This document shows positions 1 to 5,793 of a stretch of DNA of 9,778 bases, one piece after another; positions within the stretch are counted from its first letter, which is position 1, and each line of letters starts with the position of its first letter. The translations under genes were made by a program, and so were the position numbers. The notes beneath the pieces were generated by a model, which saw only the letters and a list, made by a program, of their open reading frames with translations, made no database searches and had not been told where the DNA came from. This DNA comes from Ilumatobacteraceae bacterium (GTDB taxonomy: Bacteria > Actinomycetota > Acidimicrobiia > Acidimicrobiales > Ilumatobacteraceae), in assembly GCA_016650435.1 (NCBI GenBank), contig JAENVT010000032.1, positions 1-9,778 on the forward strand. The letters run 5' to 3'.

Positions 1-84
1 AGGCCGTGCAATTGCCGACGTTTGCGGCCGGAATGCCGTTCCTCGTACCCGTACACTCTCGCCAATGTCGGGGCTCCATCGACC
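1..84 (+). other. Left edge: no assignable gene; possible tail of an upstream gene
   Basis: Nothing here can be assigned with confidence. The frame beginning at base 2 is open from the window edge to a TGA at 86-88. That TGA overlaps the ATG of the ABC ATPase at 85 in an ATGA arrangement, so the last 28 codons of an upstream, translationally coupled gene may lie here. The short peptide has no recognisable motif. The ATPase frame is also open back to the window edge, so an open frame alone is weak evidence. A -10-like TACACT at 52-57 has no convincing -35 partner. Confidence 0.2.
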
Positions 85-846
85 ATGACGAGTGCCGTCT
101 CGCTGCGAGGATTGCGCAAATCCTTCGGAAACCTCGAAACAATCGCCGGGATCGATCTCGAGGTCGAAGAAGGTTCGTTCGTCAGCGTCATCGGGCCGTC
201 TGGATGCGGAAAGTCCACCCTTTTGCGTGTGGTCGCCGGTCTGGAGCCGGCGTCCTCTGGCAGCGCCGCGGTGTACGGCGAGCCAGCAATCGAGGCGCGG
301 CGCCGCAAGCAGGTCGCAATCGTGCCGCAGCACCCCGGTCTCCTCCCATGGAGGACCGTGCGAGCCAACGCTCGTTTGCTGCTCGACGTCAATCGCCGCG
401 CCAACGGATCGACCACCAGCGACCCGATCGAGTTGTTGGAGCGCGTCGGTCTCGGATCGTTTCTCGACGCCCATCCTCACGAACTCTCCGGAGGCATGCA
501 GCAGCGTGTCGCCCTCGTGCGGGCCCTGGCGCTCGGCGCTCCCCTGCTGGCGATGGACGAACCGCTGGCCGCTCTCGATGAGATCACTCGCTCGGAGATG
601 CGGGTTCTCTTGAATCAACTTGTCGAAGGTCGCGGCGTCACGACGATCTTCATCACCCATTCGATCAGCGAAGCGGTAGCTCTCAGCGATCGAGTGCTCG
701 TCTCCTCGCCGCGACCGGCACGAATCGTCGCCGACATCACCGTCGATCTTCCCCGGCCGAGGGCCACCGACGTCGAGGATGATCCGCGGTTCTTCGAGCT
801 GTGCAGACAGGTACGGCACGCGCTGCTGGAAGGAGCACACCGGTGA
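85..846 (+). CDS. ABC transporter ATP-binding protein, NitT/TauT (nitrate/sulfonate/taurine-like) family
   Basis: This is the cytoplasmic ATPase that would power a three-part importer with the permease next door. The 253-residue protein has the nucleotide-binding motifs in order: Walker A GPSGCGKST at residues 37-45, Q-loop Gln82 in a VPQHPGLLPW context, signature LSGGMQQR at 134-141, Walker B LLAMDEP at 154-160, D-loop AALD at 162-165 and switch His192. The LLPW stretch after the Q-loop is typical of the SsuB/TauB/ThiZ branch. ATG85 was chosen because the protein then starts a few residues before the first strand, as is usual. A TTG at 22 would add 21 unlike residues, and the Shine-Dalgarno before 85 is weak (GGGG at 70-73). 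The stop overlaps the permease start in a GTGA, implying translational coupling. The substrate cannot be told from the ATPase. Confidence 0.93.
   Translation: MTSAVSLRGLRKSFGNLETIAGIDLEVEEGSFVSVIGPSGCGKSTLLRVVAGLEPASSGSAAVYGEPAIEARRRKQVAIVPQHPGLLPWRTVRANARLLLDVNRRANGSTTSDPIELLERVGLGSFLDAHPHELSGGMQQRVALVRALALGAPLLAMDEPLAALDEITRSEMRVLLNQLVEGRGVTTIFITHSISEAVALSDRVLVSSPRPARIVADITVDLPRPRATDVEDDPRFFELCRQVRHALLEGAHR
828..835 (+). promoter_or_regulatory. Strong ribosome binding site for the ABC permease
   Basis: GGAAGGAG lies inside the 3' end of the ATPase gene, seven bases before GTG843. It settles the permease start at 843 instead of the in-frame ATG at 801, and supports coupled translation of the two subunits. 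Confidence 0.8.
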
Positions 847-1604
847 ATCGCACACGGTTCATCGCTCCGATCGTCGGACTGGCTGTGTTCTTCAGCATCT
901 GGGAAACGGCGGTGCGCATCTTCGACATCCGGCCGTATGTTCTCGCCGCGCCCAGCCGAATCTTGCGGTACCTCGGCGAGTTCCCCCACGATTACTTCAG
1001 AGCTTCATTGCTGACGATGAAGCACGCCTCGTCGGGGTTCGCTATCGCGATACTCGTCGCCTTGTTCGTCGGGGCGGCGATGGCCGCGTCGAGCTTCCTC
1101 GAGCACGCAACACAACCGGTGCTGACGCTGATTGCCGTGACGCCCTTCGCGGCGTACATCGCTTCGCTCAAAATTGGGTTGGGCTCGTTCTCTGAGAAGC
1201 CGGTGGTCTTCATCGTCGCTCTTGTCTCGTTGCCAGCGTTCGCGTTCGCCGCGGCCGACGGTATGCGCGGCGCCGACGCCTCCAGCCGAGAGCTGCTCGC
1301 CTCGGTCGATGCTTCACGATGGGAGGTGCTCTGGCACCTGCGTCTGCCATCGGCACTTCCGTCGCTTTTCACCGCGGCCAAGTACAACACCGGCCTCGCA
1401 TTGGTCGTCGCCTATCTTGCCGAGAAAGGCACCGGGGGGCTCGGCGAGATTGGCAGCAGGGCATTCGCAGGCAATCAAGGTGATCGCCTGTGGGCGGCGA
1501 TCTTCTCGATGGCAATACTCGGAACGATCAGCTTGGTGCTGCTCACCGCTCTGCAGCGAGCGGTGATGGGTTGGCACGTGTCACAGCGCCCCCAACGCAG
1601 TTGA
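843..1604 (+). CDS. ABC transporter permease, NitT/TauT family (BPD_transp_1)
   Basis: This is the membrane channel subunit of the importer, 253 residues long and rich in hydrophobic segments (about residues 7-24, 62-84, 92-111, 120-138, 175-195 and 220-245). After the first helix it has the family's LAAPSRIL stretch (34-41), then a TPFAAYIASLKIGLG segment (100-114). The EAA-type coupling loop that contacts the ATPase spans about residues 150-173 and ends RLPSALP. Asp156 stands where most members have the central Gly of that loop (a DAS instead of GAS). The GTG start is set by the GGAAGGAG site and overlaps the ATPase stop by four bases. It resembles the permeases for sulfonates, taurine, nitrate or thiamine precursors, and sequence alone does not choose between them. 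Confidence 0.92.
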   Translation: MNRTRFIAPIVGLAVFFSIWETAVRIFDIRPYVLAAPSRILRYLGEFPHDYFRASLLTMKHASSGFAIAILVALFVGAAMAASSFLEHATQPVLTLIAVTPFAAYIASLKIGLGSFSEKPVVFIVALVSLPAFAFAAADGMRGADASSRELLASVDASRWEVLWHLRLPSALPSLFTAAKYNTGLALVVAYLAEKGTGGLGEIGSRAFAGNQGDRLWAAIFSMAILGTISLVLLTALQRAVMGWHVSQRPQRS

Positions 1605-1622
1605 CCGGGTACGGTGCACACG

Positions 1623-2411
1623 ATGGCCGATCTCGATGATCTCCGTTCCCGCATCGATCAACTCGATGACGCGCTGATCGCGATCGTCGCCGAGCGTCTT
1701 GCAGTGTGCCGTGAAGTTGCCGCGGTGAAGGCGGGCTCCGATACACCGGTCATCCAGCCGGCTCGGGTGCGCGATGTCGTGGTGACCCGCAGGCAGCAGG
1801 CGATCGAGGCCGGAATCGATCCCGATTTCGCCGAGCAGTTGTTTCGGGTGTTGCTCACCGAGACCCATCGCATCGAGGTCGCCGGCCGCAGGCCCGACGC
1901 CGCGCCAGAGAAGCCGGCAACGACCGGCGAGGTGCGCTCAGGTCTCGACACGGTCGCGACGCGCGTCGATCACATCGTCATCGCCGTCGACGATCTCGAC
2001 CTGGCAACCACAACGCTGCAGTCCCGCTTCGGGTTCCGCGAGGTTGCCATGGCCGGTGCAGCAACGCCGGGGATCTGCACGCTGTCGGCCGGTGGCGTGA
2101 CCTTGGTGCTGGTTGGTCCGCAGGCCTCGCCCAGCGTGGCCGACTATCTCGAGCGCCACGGATCCGGCGTGCAACATGTGGCCATCGAGGTTCTGAACGC
2201 CGGCTTCGCTCGTGCCTGCCTCGCCGATGCGGGCACGCCGTTGTTGACCGAGGTCTTGGTCGACCACGACGGACACGAGCAGTTCTTTGCGGCCAGCGAG
2301 CCGGCTGCGGGTATCCAATTGGGCTTCATCTCGCGCACCGGCCACAGAGTCGGGGTCGGCGCAGACAATGTGTTAGCCCTGTTCGACGCGATCCGGACCA
2401 CTTCCCTGTGA
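1623..2411 (+). CDS. Fusion of AroQ-type chorismate mutase domain with an HPPD-like VOC domain
   Basis: A 262-residue cytoplasmic protein with two domains. Residues 1-86 form an all-helical AroQ domain (chorismate to prephenate in the classical family). By eye alignment to E. coli chorismate mutase, Arg8, Arg25, Lys36 and Arg48 match Arg11, Arg28, Lys39 and Arg51, but Val49 replaces catalytic Glu52 and Glu85 replaces Gln88. Residues 88-112 are a linker. Residues 113-258 are one VOC domain. Its SPSVADYLERHGSGVQHVA stretch (169-187) and the ending G-x-G-x-x-N-x-x-x-LFDAI (244-257) resemble the C-terminal half of HPPD. Metal ligands His117 and His185 are present, but Gly234 stands where HPPD has its third ligand, Glu. 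The N-terminal half of HPPD is absent. ATG1623 gives the usual mutase N-terminus; GTG1614 in the same frame is an alternative. It follows the permease by 18 bases and is probably co-transcribed. The reaction is unknown. Confidence 0.85.
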   Translation: MADLDDLRSRIDQLDDALIAIVAERLAVCREVAAVKAGSDTPVIQPARVRDVVVTRRQQAIEAGIDPDFAEQLFRVLLTETHRIEVAGRRPDAAPEKPATTGEVRSGLDTVATRVDHIVIAVDDLDLATTTLQSRFGFREVAMAGAATPGICTLSAGGVTLVLVGPQASPSVADYLERHGSGVQHVAIEVLNAGFARACLADAGTPLLTEVLVDHDGHEQFFAASEPAAGIQLGFISRTGHRVGVGADNVLALFDAIRTTSL

Positions 2412-2535
2412 ATCACGCTGCGATACGCTCGGCTCACGCATGACCGTTAGGGGCGCTCCGCGAGTTTCTCGCAACGCGACAGTTGCCCGTTGTGCACTGG
2501 CAACAACTCGACCCCTCTCCACAAAGGACACGCCC
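2412..2535 (+). promoter_or_regulatory. Intergenic region with nested inverted repeats before the binding-protein gene
   Basis: This 124-base gap probably holds the promoter or operator of the lipoprotein gene. GTTGCC at 2482-2487 pairs with GGCAAC at 2499-2504. Overlapping it, GTTGT at 2489-2493 pairs with ACAAC at 2503-2507, with a GTGCAC palindrome at 2492-2497 in between. The two pairings exclude each other, as in an operator or a switchable leader. A separate perfect hairpin, GCGAG-TTT-CTCGC, lies at 2460-2472 with no T-tract after it. I found no convincing -35/-10 pair. The arms are short and could arise by chance in GC-rich DNA. Confidence 0.3.
2523..2528 (+). promoter_or_regulatory. 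Ribosome binding site for the substrate-binding lipoprotein
   Basis: AAAGGA sits seven bases before ATG2536. It selects that start over the upstream in-frame ATG at 2440, which would put 32 non-signal residues ahead of the signal peptide. Confidence 0.7.
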
Positions 2536-3741
2536 ATGTCGCCGCGTCGCGCATTCTTCTTCCTCGTCCCGCTGATACTTGTTGCCGCCTGCGGCAGCGA
2601 CAAGCCAAGCCCGACGTCGACGACAGCCCCCGGCGGTAACTCGGCGACGGGAGTCACCACCGTGCCCGCCGTTGTCGAAACGACAGCGGCACCGCCCGAC
2701 ACCATCACTCCGATCTCGCCGGTCGCCGCCGACGCGCCATTCCCAGCCGACCGCTGCGAGGCCAACAAGGCTGCAGGCACGATCAACTATCTCTCAGGCT
2801 TCGATTTCTCTGCGTCGGCTTCCATCGTCGACGTTCTGGTCGCCAAGCAAAAGGGTTACTTCGCTGCTCTGTGCCTCGACGTCAACGTCAAGCCGAGCTT
2901 CTCGACCGACAACTATCCATTGATCGCCGCCAACGAAGCACAGTTCGCTTCCGGAGGTTCATTCAGCGAGGTTGTCGACTATGCCGGCCGCAACGACGCC
3001 GGGTTCGTGGCCCTCGCCGTCGAAGGCCGCACGGGCATCGACGCGCTCATCGTCAAGGATGGGCAGAGCACCCAACTCAGCGATCTCATGGGCAAGACAA
3101 TCGGTGTCAAGGGAGCCATCACGCCGTCGGTCGCGGCGATGTTGAAGAAGGCCGGGCTCACCGAAGGCGTCGACTATCAAACTGCACTTCTCGACGGCTT
3201 CGACCCGAAGATCCACATCGCGATCCCCGAGATCATCGGGTTCCCCGGCTTCAAGAGCAGCGAGCCGCTGCAGTTGAAAGCCGCCGGCATCCCGTTCAAG
3301 TTGTACGACCCTGCCGACTACGACATCCCCGGAAGCTTCGGAGTGCTGTACACCAACGCGACGTTCCTCGGCGATTTCCCAACTGCTACCGAGGACTTCA
3401 TGCGCGCCGCGATGAAGGGTCTGGCCGACGCAATGGCCGACCCGGAGGCTGCCGCCACCATCGCCGTCGACATGATCAACGCCAACGGAAACGCTTCACA
3501 CTTGTCGGCCGACAGCGAGATTGCTCGCTGGAACGTCGAGTCGAAGCTGGTCAGCGGTTCGACCGCCAGCGACCTCCCGATCGGCGTACCCGACCCTCAG
3601 TTGTTGCAGAACGAGGTCAACACCTACACCGACATCGGCCTCTTCGATGGCCAGGTACCCGACATCACGACGATCCTCAACACGACACTGGTGAAGAGCA
3701 TCTACGACGACAACAAAAAGGTGATCTGGCCCTCCAAGTAG
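2536..3741 (+). CDS. ABC transporter substrate-binding lipoprotein, NMT1/THI5-like (NitT/TauT family)
   Basis: A 401-residue extracytoplasmic solute-binding lipoprotein. The N-terminus has two Arg, a hydrophobic core and a lipobox VAAC at residues 16-19, so the mature protein would be lipid-anchored through Cys19. Residues 20-68 are a Thr/Pro/Ala-rich linker to the cell surface. The binding domain starts near residue 74. A VLVAKQKGYFAALCLDV segment (100-116) corresponds to the family's hallmark 'kGyf...Gldv' region that lines the ligand cleft, and a SGGSF stretch follows. Cys74 and Cys113 are well placed for a disulfide. It very probably feeds the ATPase and permease encoded upstream, although the 124-base gap suggests separate control and a higher expression level. 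NMT1-like proteins bind pyrimidine thiamine precursors, sulfonates, nitrate and aromatic acids, so the ligand is open. Confidence 0.9.
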   Translation: MSPRRAFFFLVPLILVAACGSDKPSPTSTTAPGGNSATGVTTVPAVVETTAAPPDTITPISPVAADAPFPADRCEANKAAGTINYLSGFDFSASASIVDVLVAKQKGYFAALCLDVNVKPSFSTDNYPLIAANEAQFASGGSFSEVVDYAGRNDAGFVALAVEGRTGIDALIVKDGQSTQLSDLMGKTIGVKGAITPSVAAMLKKAGLTEGVDYQTALLDGFDPKIHIAIPEIIGFPGFKSSEPLQLKAAGIPFKLYDPADYDIPGSFGVLYTNATFLGDFPTATEDFMRAAMKGLADAMADPEAAATIAVDMINANGNASHLSADSEIARWNVESKLVSGSTASDLPIGVPDPQLLQNEVNTYTDIGLFDGQVPDITTILNTTLVKSIYDDNKKVIWPSK

Positions 3742-3748
3742 GGCGCCA

Positions 3749-3774
3749 CCGACGACACGATCGACGGCGGTTTT
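3749..3774 (+). terminator. Weak candidate rho-independent terminator after the lipoprotein gene
   Basis: CCGACG at 3749-3754 pairs with CGACGG at 3762-3767 around a seven-base loop with one A-A mismatch. CGGTTTT follows at 3768-3774. It begins eight bases after the stop codon, the right place for a terminator, but the stem is short and imperfect and the T-run is only four bases. Confidence 0.3.
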
Positions 3775-3777
3775 CGG

Positions 3778-3809
3778 TTGCCAGCGCGCTCCACAACGGG
3801 CACTATTTG
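3778..3809 (+). promoter_or_regulatory. Tentative promoter for the methyltransferase gene
   Basis: TTGCCA at 3778-3783 matches five of six bases of a -35 box. An A+T-rich CTATTTG follows at 3803-3809, about 19-20 bases on, as a poor -10. The rest of the 162-base gap (3742-3903) holds the weak terminator and the ribosome binding site, and nothing else recognisable. Confidence 0.2.
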
Positions 3810-3893
3810 TCTCTTACGGCTGGACTCGAAAGGTTGGTCGGCGATGAGGCTGTTCGGCAGGTCGACTGTCACACCGCTCAGCGCATCGCCCGC

Positions 3894-3899
3894 GGAGGG
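3894..3899 (+). promoter_or_regulatory. Ribosome binding site for the methyltransferase
   Basis: GGAGGG ends four bases before ATG3904. It supports that start over the in-frame ATG at 3844 and TTG at 3778. Confidence 0.6.
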
Positions 3900-3903
3900 C
3901 CCC

Positions 3904-4740
3904 ATGAACGTCGCGCCAGACAGCAGCGCCGTGCGCACCGCGCTGTGGCGCGCCATGCACGTCCAGATCGACGAACCGCCGCACCTCATCGAGGACGAGA
4001 TCGGCCTCGCATTGGCATCGCCCGGCGAAGGCTGGCGCGACCGGCCCGACATGCACCCGATAGGCACGCGGGCCTATCGGGCGGCGATCGTTGCTCGTAC
4101 TCGGTTCGTCGAGGATCTGCTCGTCGAGGAGGGCATCAACCAGTACATCCTCCTGGGTGCCGGCCTAGACACATTCGTGCAGCGACACCCGGACCTCGCG
4201 ACTCAGGTGGTGGTGTTTGAGATCGACCAGCCCGGTCCTCAGGCATGGAAGCGCCAACGGTTGGAAGCTCTCGGCTACGGCGTGGCCGACTCGCTGCGGC
4301 TGATCCCCGTCGACTTTGAGGCCGATGAGGACTGGTGGCGGGCACTGCTCGACGAAGGCCTCGACACGCAGGCCAGGGCACTCGTCTCATCGAGCGGAGT
4401 ATCGATGTACATCACCAAGGCGGCAACCGCGGCGACGTTGCGCCGGCTCGCAGGTCTGGCGTCGGGCTCGATCGTGTTCATGACATTTATGCTCCCCTTC
4501 GAACTCCTCGATGAGGCCGACCGACCCGGCCTTGAAGGAGCGGCGCGGGGTGCACAGGCGTCCGGGACGCCGTGGCTCAGTTTCTATGCGCCGGAGGAGA
4601 TGATGGCGTTCGCCCGCGACGCAGGCTTCGTCAACGCCCGGACCGTCTCGACCGCCGACCTCGCGGACCGCTATCTGAGCGGGCGCACCGACGGCCTGAG
4701 CGCAGCTGGCGGCGAGGGCATCCTCGTAGCGCGTACCTGA
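3904..4740 (+). CDS. SAM-dependent methyltransferase, leucine carboxyl methyltransferase-like (TIGR00027 type)
   Basis: A 278-residue class I methyltransferase using S-adenosylmethionine. An N-terminal helical cap carries GTRAYRAAIVARTRFVED (residues 54-71), typical of the actinobacterial branch of the LCM family. The SAM-binding motif ILLGAGLDT is at 82-90. The acidic end of strand 2, VVFEIDQP (103-110), followed by a Lys-containing helix (Lys116), is also characteristic. Near residue 164 an SSSGVSMYI stretch corresponds to the family's 'EGv.mYl' segment, with Ser in place of the usual Glu. Family members are numerous in actinobacteria and mostly lack known substrates; some act on small carboxylates or polyketide-like metabolites. 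The start is set by the GGAGGG site and the family-like N-terminus. It is separated from the importer genes by 162 bases and is probably its own transcription unit. The next gene is convergent, 62 bases away, with no clear hairpin between. Confidence 0.88.
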   Translation: MNVAPDSSAVRTALWRAMHVQIDEPPHLIEDEIGLALASPGEGWRDRPDMHPIGTRAYRAAIVARTRFVEDLLVEEGINQYILLGAGLDTFVQRHPDLATQVVVFEIDQPGPQAWKRQRLEALGYGVADSLRLIPVDFEADEDWWRALLDEGLDTQARALVSSSGVSMYITKAATAATLRRLAGLASGSIVFMTFMLPFELLDEADRPGLEGAARGAQASGTPWLSFYAPEEMMAFARDAGFVNARTVSTADLADRYLSGRTDGLSAAGGEGILVART

Positions 4741-4802
4741 CACGCACCCTCGATCGTCAAGCACCAACCGTTGTGTCCCCCTGTCTCACCCTTGCTGCCG
4801 AT

Positions 4803-5750
4803 CTAGCCAGCGCCGAGCACTTGGCGGGCATGTTCGACGTCGTGTTTCAACTGGGTGATCAACGCGTCGATGCCGTTGAATTTGCGCTCGCTTCGCAGGA
4901 AGTGAGTGAAGCGCACCTCGGCGCGTTCGCCGTAGATGTCGCCGTCGAAGTCGAGCAGATGGGCCTCGAGCAGCGAGTGGTCGGCGTGCTCGTAGAAGGT
5001 CGGGCGGCGGCCGAGGTTGAGCGCGCAGAGATGTATGTCGCCGTTGGGCCGTTCGTAGAACCCTGCGTACACGCCGTCGGCGGGCACGCACACCGCGTTG
5101 GGCACCTCGACATTTGCCGTGGGGAAACCGAGCAACCGCCCGCGCTGATCGCCGATCACCACAACACCACGAGCTTCGAATGGCCGGCCCAGCAGCTCGG
5201 CCGCGAGCTCAACCTGCCCGCCGGCGAGGGCACGACGGATAGCAGTCGAGCTGATGGACTCGTCGACCCCGTCGGTGCGCGGCACCAGCTCCAACGGATG
5301 CACTTCGAAATGTCCCTCGACGCCCAGTTTGCGCAGCATGTCGACGTTGCCCTCGCGGCCGCGACCGAAGTGGAAATCCTCGCCGACGACGACGATCGAG
5401 GTGTTGAGGGTGTCGATGAGGGCGCGCCGAACGAAGTGTGCCGGGTCCTCCTTTGACTGCGCCTCGTCGAAGCGGATGACGATTGTCGCGTCGAGCCCCG
5501 TCGCGGCCAGAAGTTCCAGCTTTTGATCGAGATCCGTCAGCAATTTCGGTGCAGATTCGGGACGCACGATCGACGCCGGATGGCGATCGAAGGTCATCAC
5601 AGCGGACTTGGCACCGGATGCCGACGCCAGCTCTCGCACAGCCTCGATGATCGCCCGATGCCCGCGGTGCACGCCGTCGTACGCGCCGATGCTGAGCACC
5701 GTGCGCTCCCCCTGCCACGGGGGCGAGTCGAGGTTGGTGACGAGTTGCAC
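4803..5750 (-). CDS. ribF: Bifunctional riboflavin kinase / FAD synthetase
   Basis: This makes FMN from riboflavin and ATP, then FAD from FMN and ATP, in the cytoplasm. The 315-residue length is normal for the two-domain bacterial enzyme. The N-terminal FAD synthetase (about residues 15-175) shows the nucleotidyltransferase motif GAYDGVHRGH with HxGH at 28-31, VGEDFHFG at 122-129 and ISSTAIR at 166-172. The C-terminal riboflavin kinase (about 188-312) has the LLGFPTAN motif with PTAN at 210-213, followed by NLGRRPTF and LLDFDGDIYG. No key residue seems missing. The start is a GTG that places the protein a short distance before the first strand, and the AAGG before it is very close to the start. 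It is the last gene of the translation cluster, 43 bases after truB, as in many bacteria. Confidence 0.96.
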   Translation of the reverse strand: MQLVTNLDSPPWQGERTVLSIGAYDGVHRGHRAIIEAVRELASASGAKSAVMTFDRHPASIVRPESAPKLLTDLDQKLELLAATGLDATIVIRFDEAQSKEDPAHFVRRALIDTLNTSIVVVGEDFHFGRGREGNVDMLRKLGVEGHFEVHPLELVPRTDGVDESISSTAIRRALAGGQVELAAELLGRPFEARGVVVIGDQRGRLLGFPTANVEVPNAVCVPADGVYAGFYERPNGDIHLCALNLGRRPTFYEHADHSLLEAHLLDFDGDIYGERAEVRFTHFLRSERKFNGIDALITQLKHDVEHARQVLGAG

Positions 5751-5793
5751 GACCTTGGACGCTATCCCCGCGGCTGTCTCGCTACGAAGTCGC

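Noticed and set aside
52..57. TACACT as a -10 box for the ATPase gene
   Set aside because: No -35 element lies at a suitable distance.
22..84. Earlier TTG start for the ABC ATPase
   Set aside because: It adds 21 residues unlike the family and has no ribosome binding site. ATG85 gives a normal N-terminus.
1962..2411. Calling the VOC domain a true 4-hydroxyphenylpyruvate dioxygenase or a methylmalonyl-CoA epimerase
   Set aside because: The N-terminal half of HPPD is missing and the third metal ligand appears to be Gly. The epimerase match is weaker than the HPPD-like C-terminal tail.
2460..2472. GCGAG-TTT-CTCGC hairpin as a terminator for the fusion gene
   Set aside because: The stem is only five pairs, lies about 50 bases past the stop, and has no T-tract.
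2536..3741. Calling the importer a thiamine-precursor (ThiXYZ) system
   Set aside because: The NMT1/THI5-like fold also binds sulfonates, nitrate and aromatic acids, no TPP riboswitch was seen, and there is no thiamine gene nearby.
2871..4220. A 449-codon open frame on the + strand
   Set aside because: It runs through the lipoprotein and methyltransferase genes in another frame and gives an Arg/His/Gln-rich product without motifs, typical of shadow frames in GC-rich DNA.
4741..4802. Bidirectional terminator between the convergent methyltransferase and ribF genes
   Set aside because: No convincing inverted repeat is visible in these 62 bases.
4572..5456. A 294-codon + strand frame opposite ribF
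   Set aside because: It is the antisense shadow of ribF, whose motifs are complete on the - strand.
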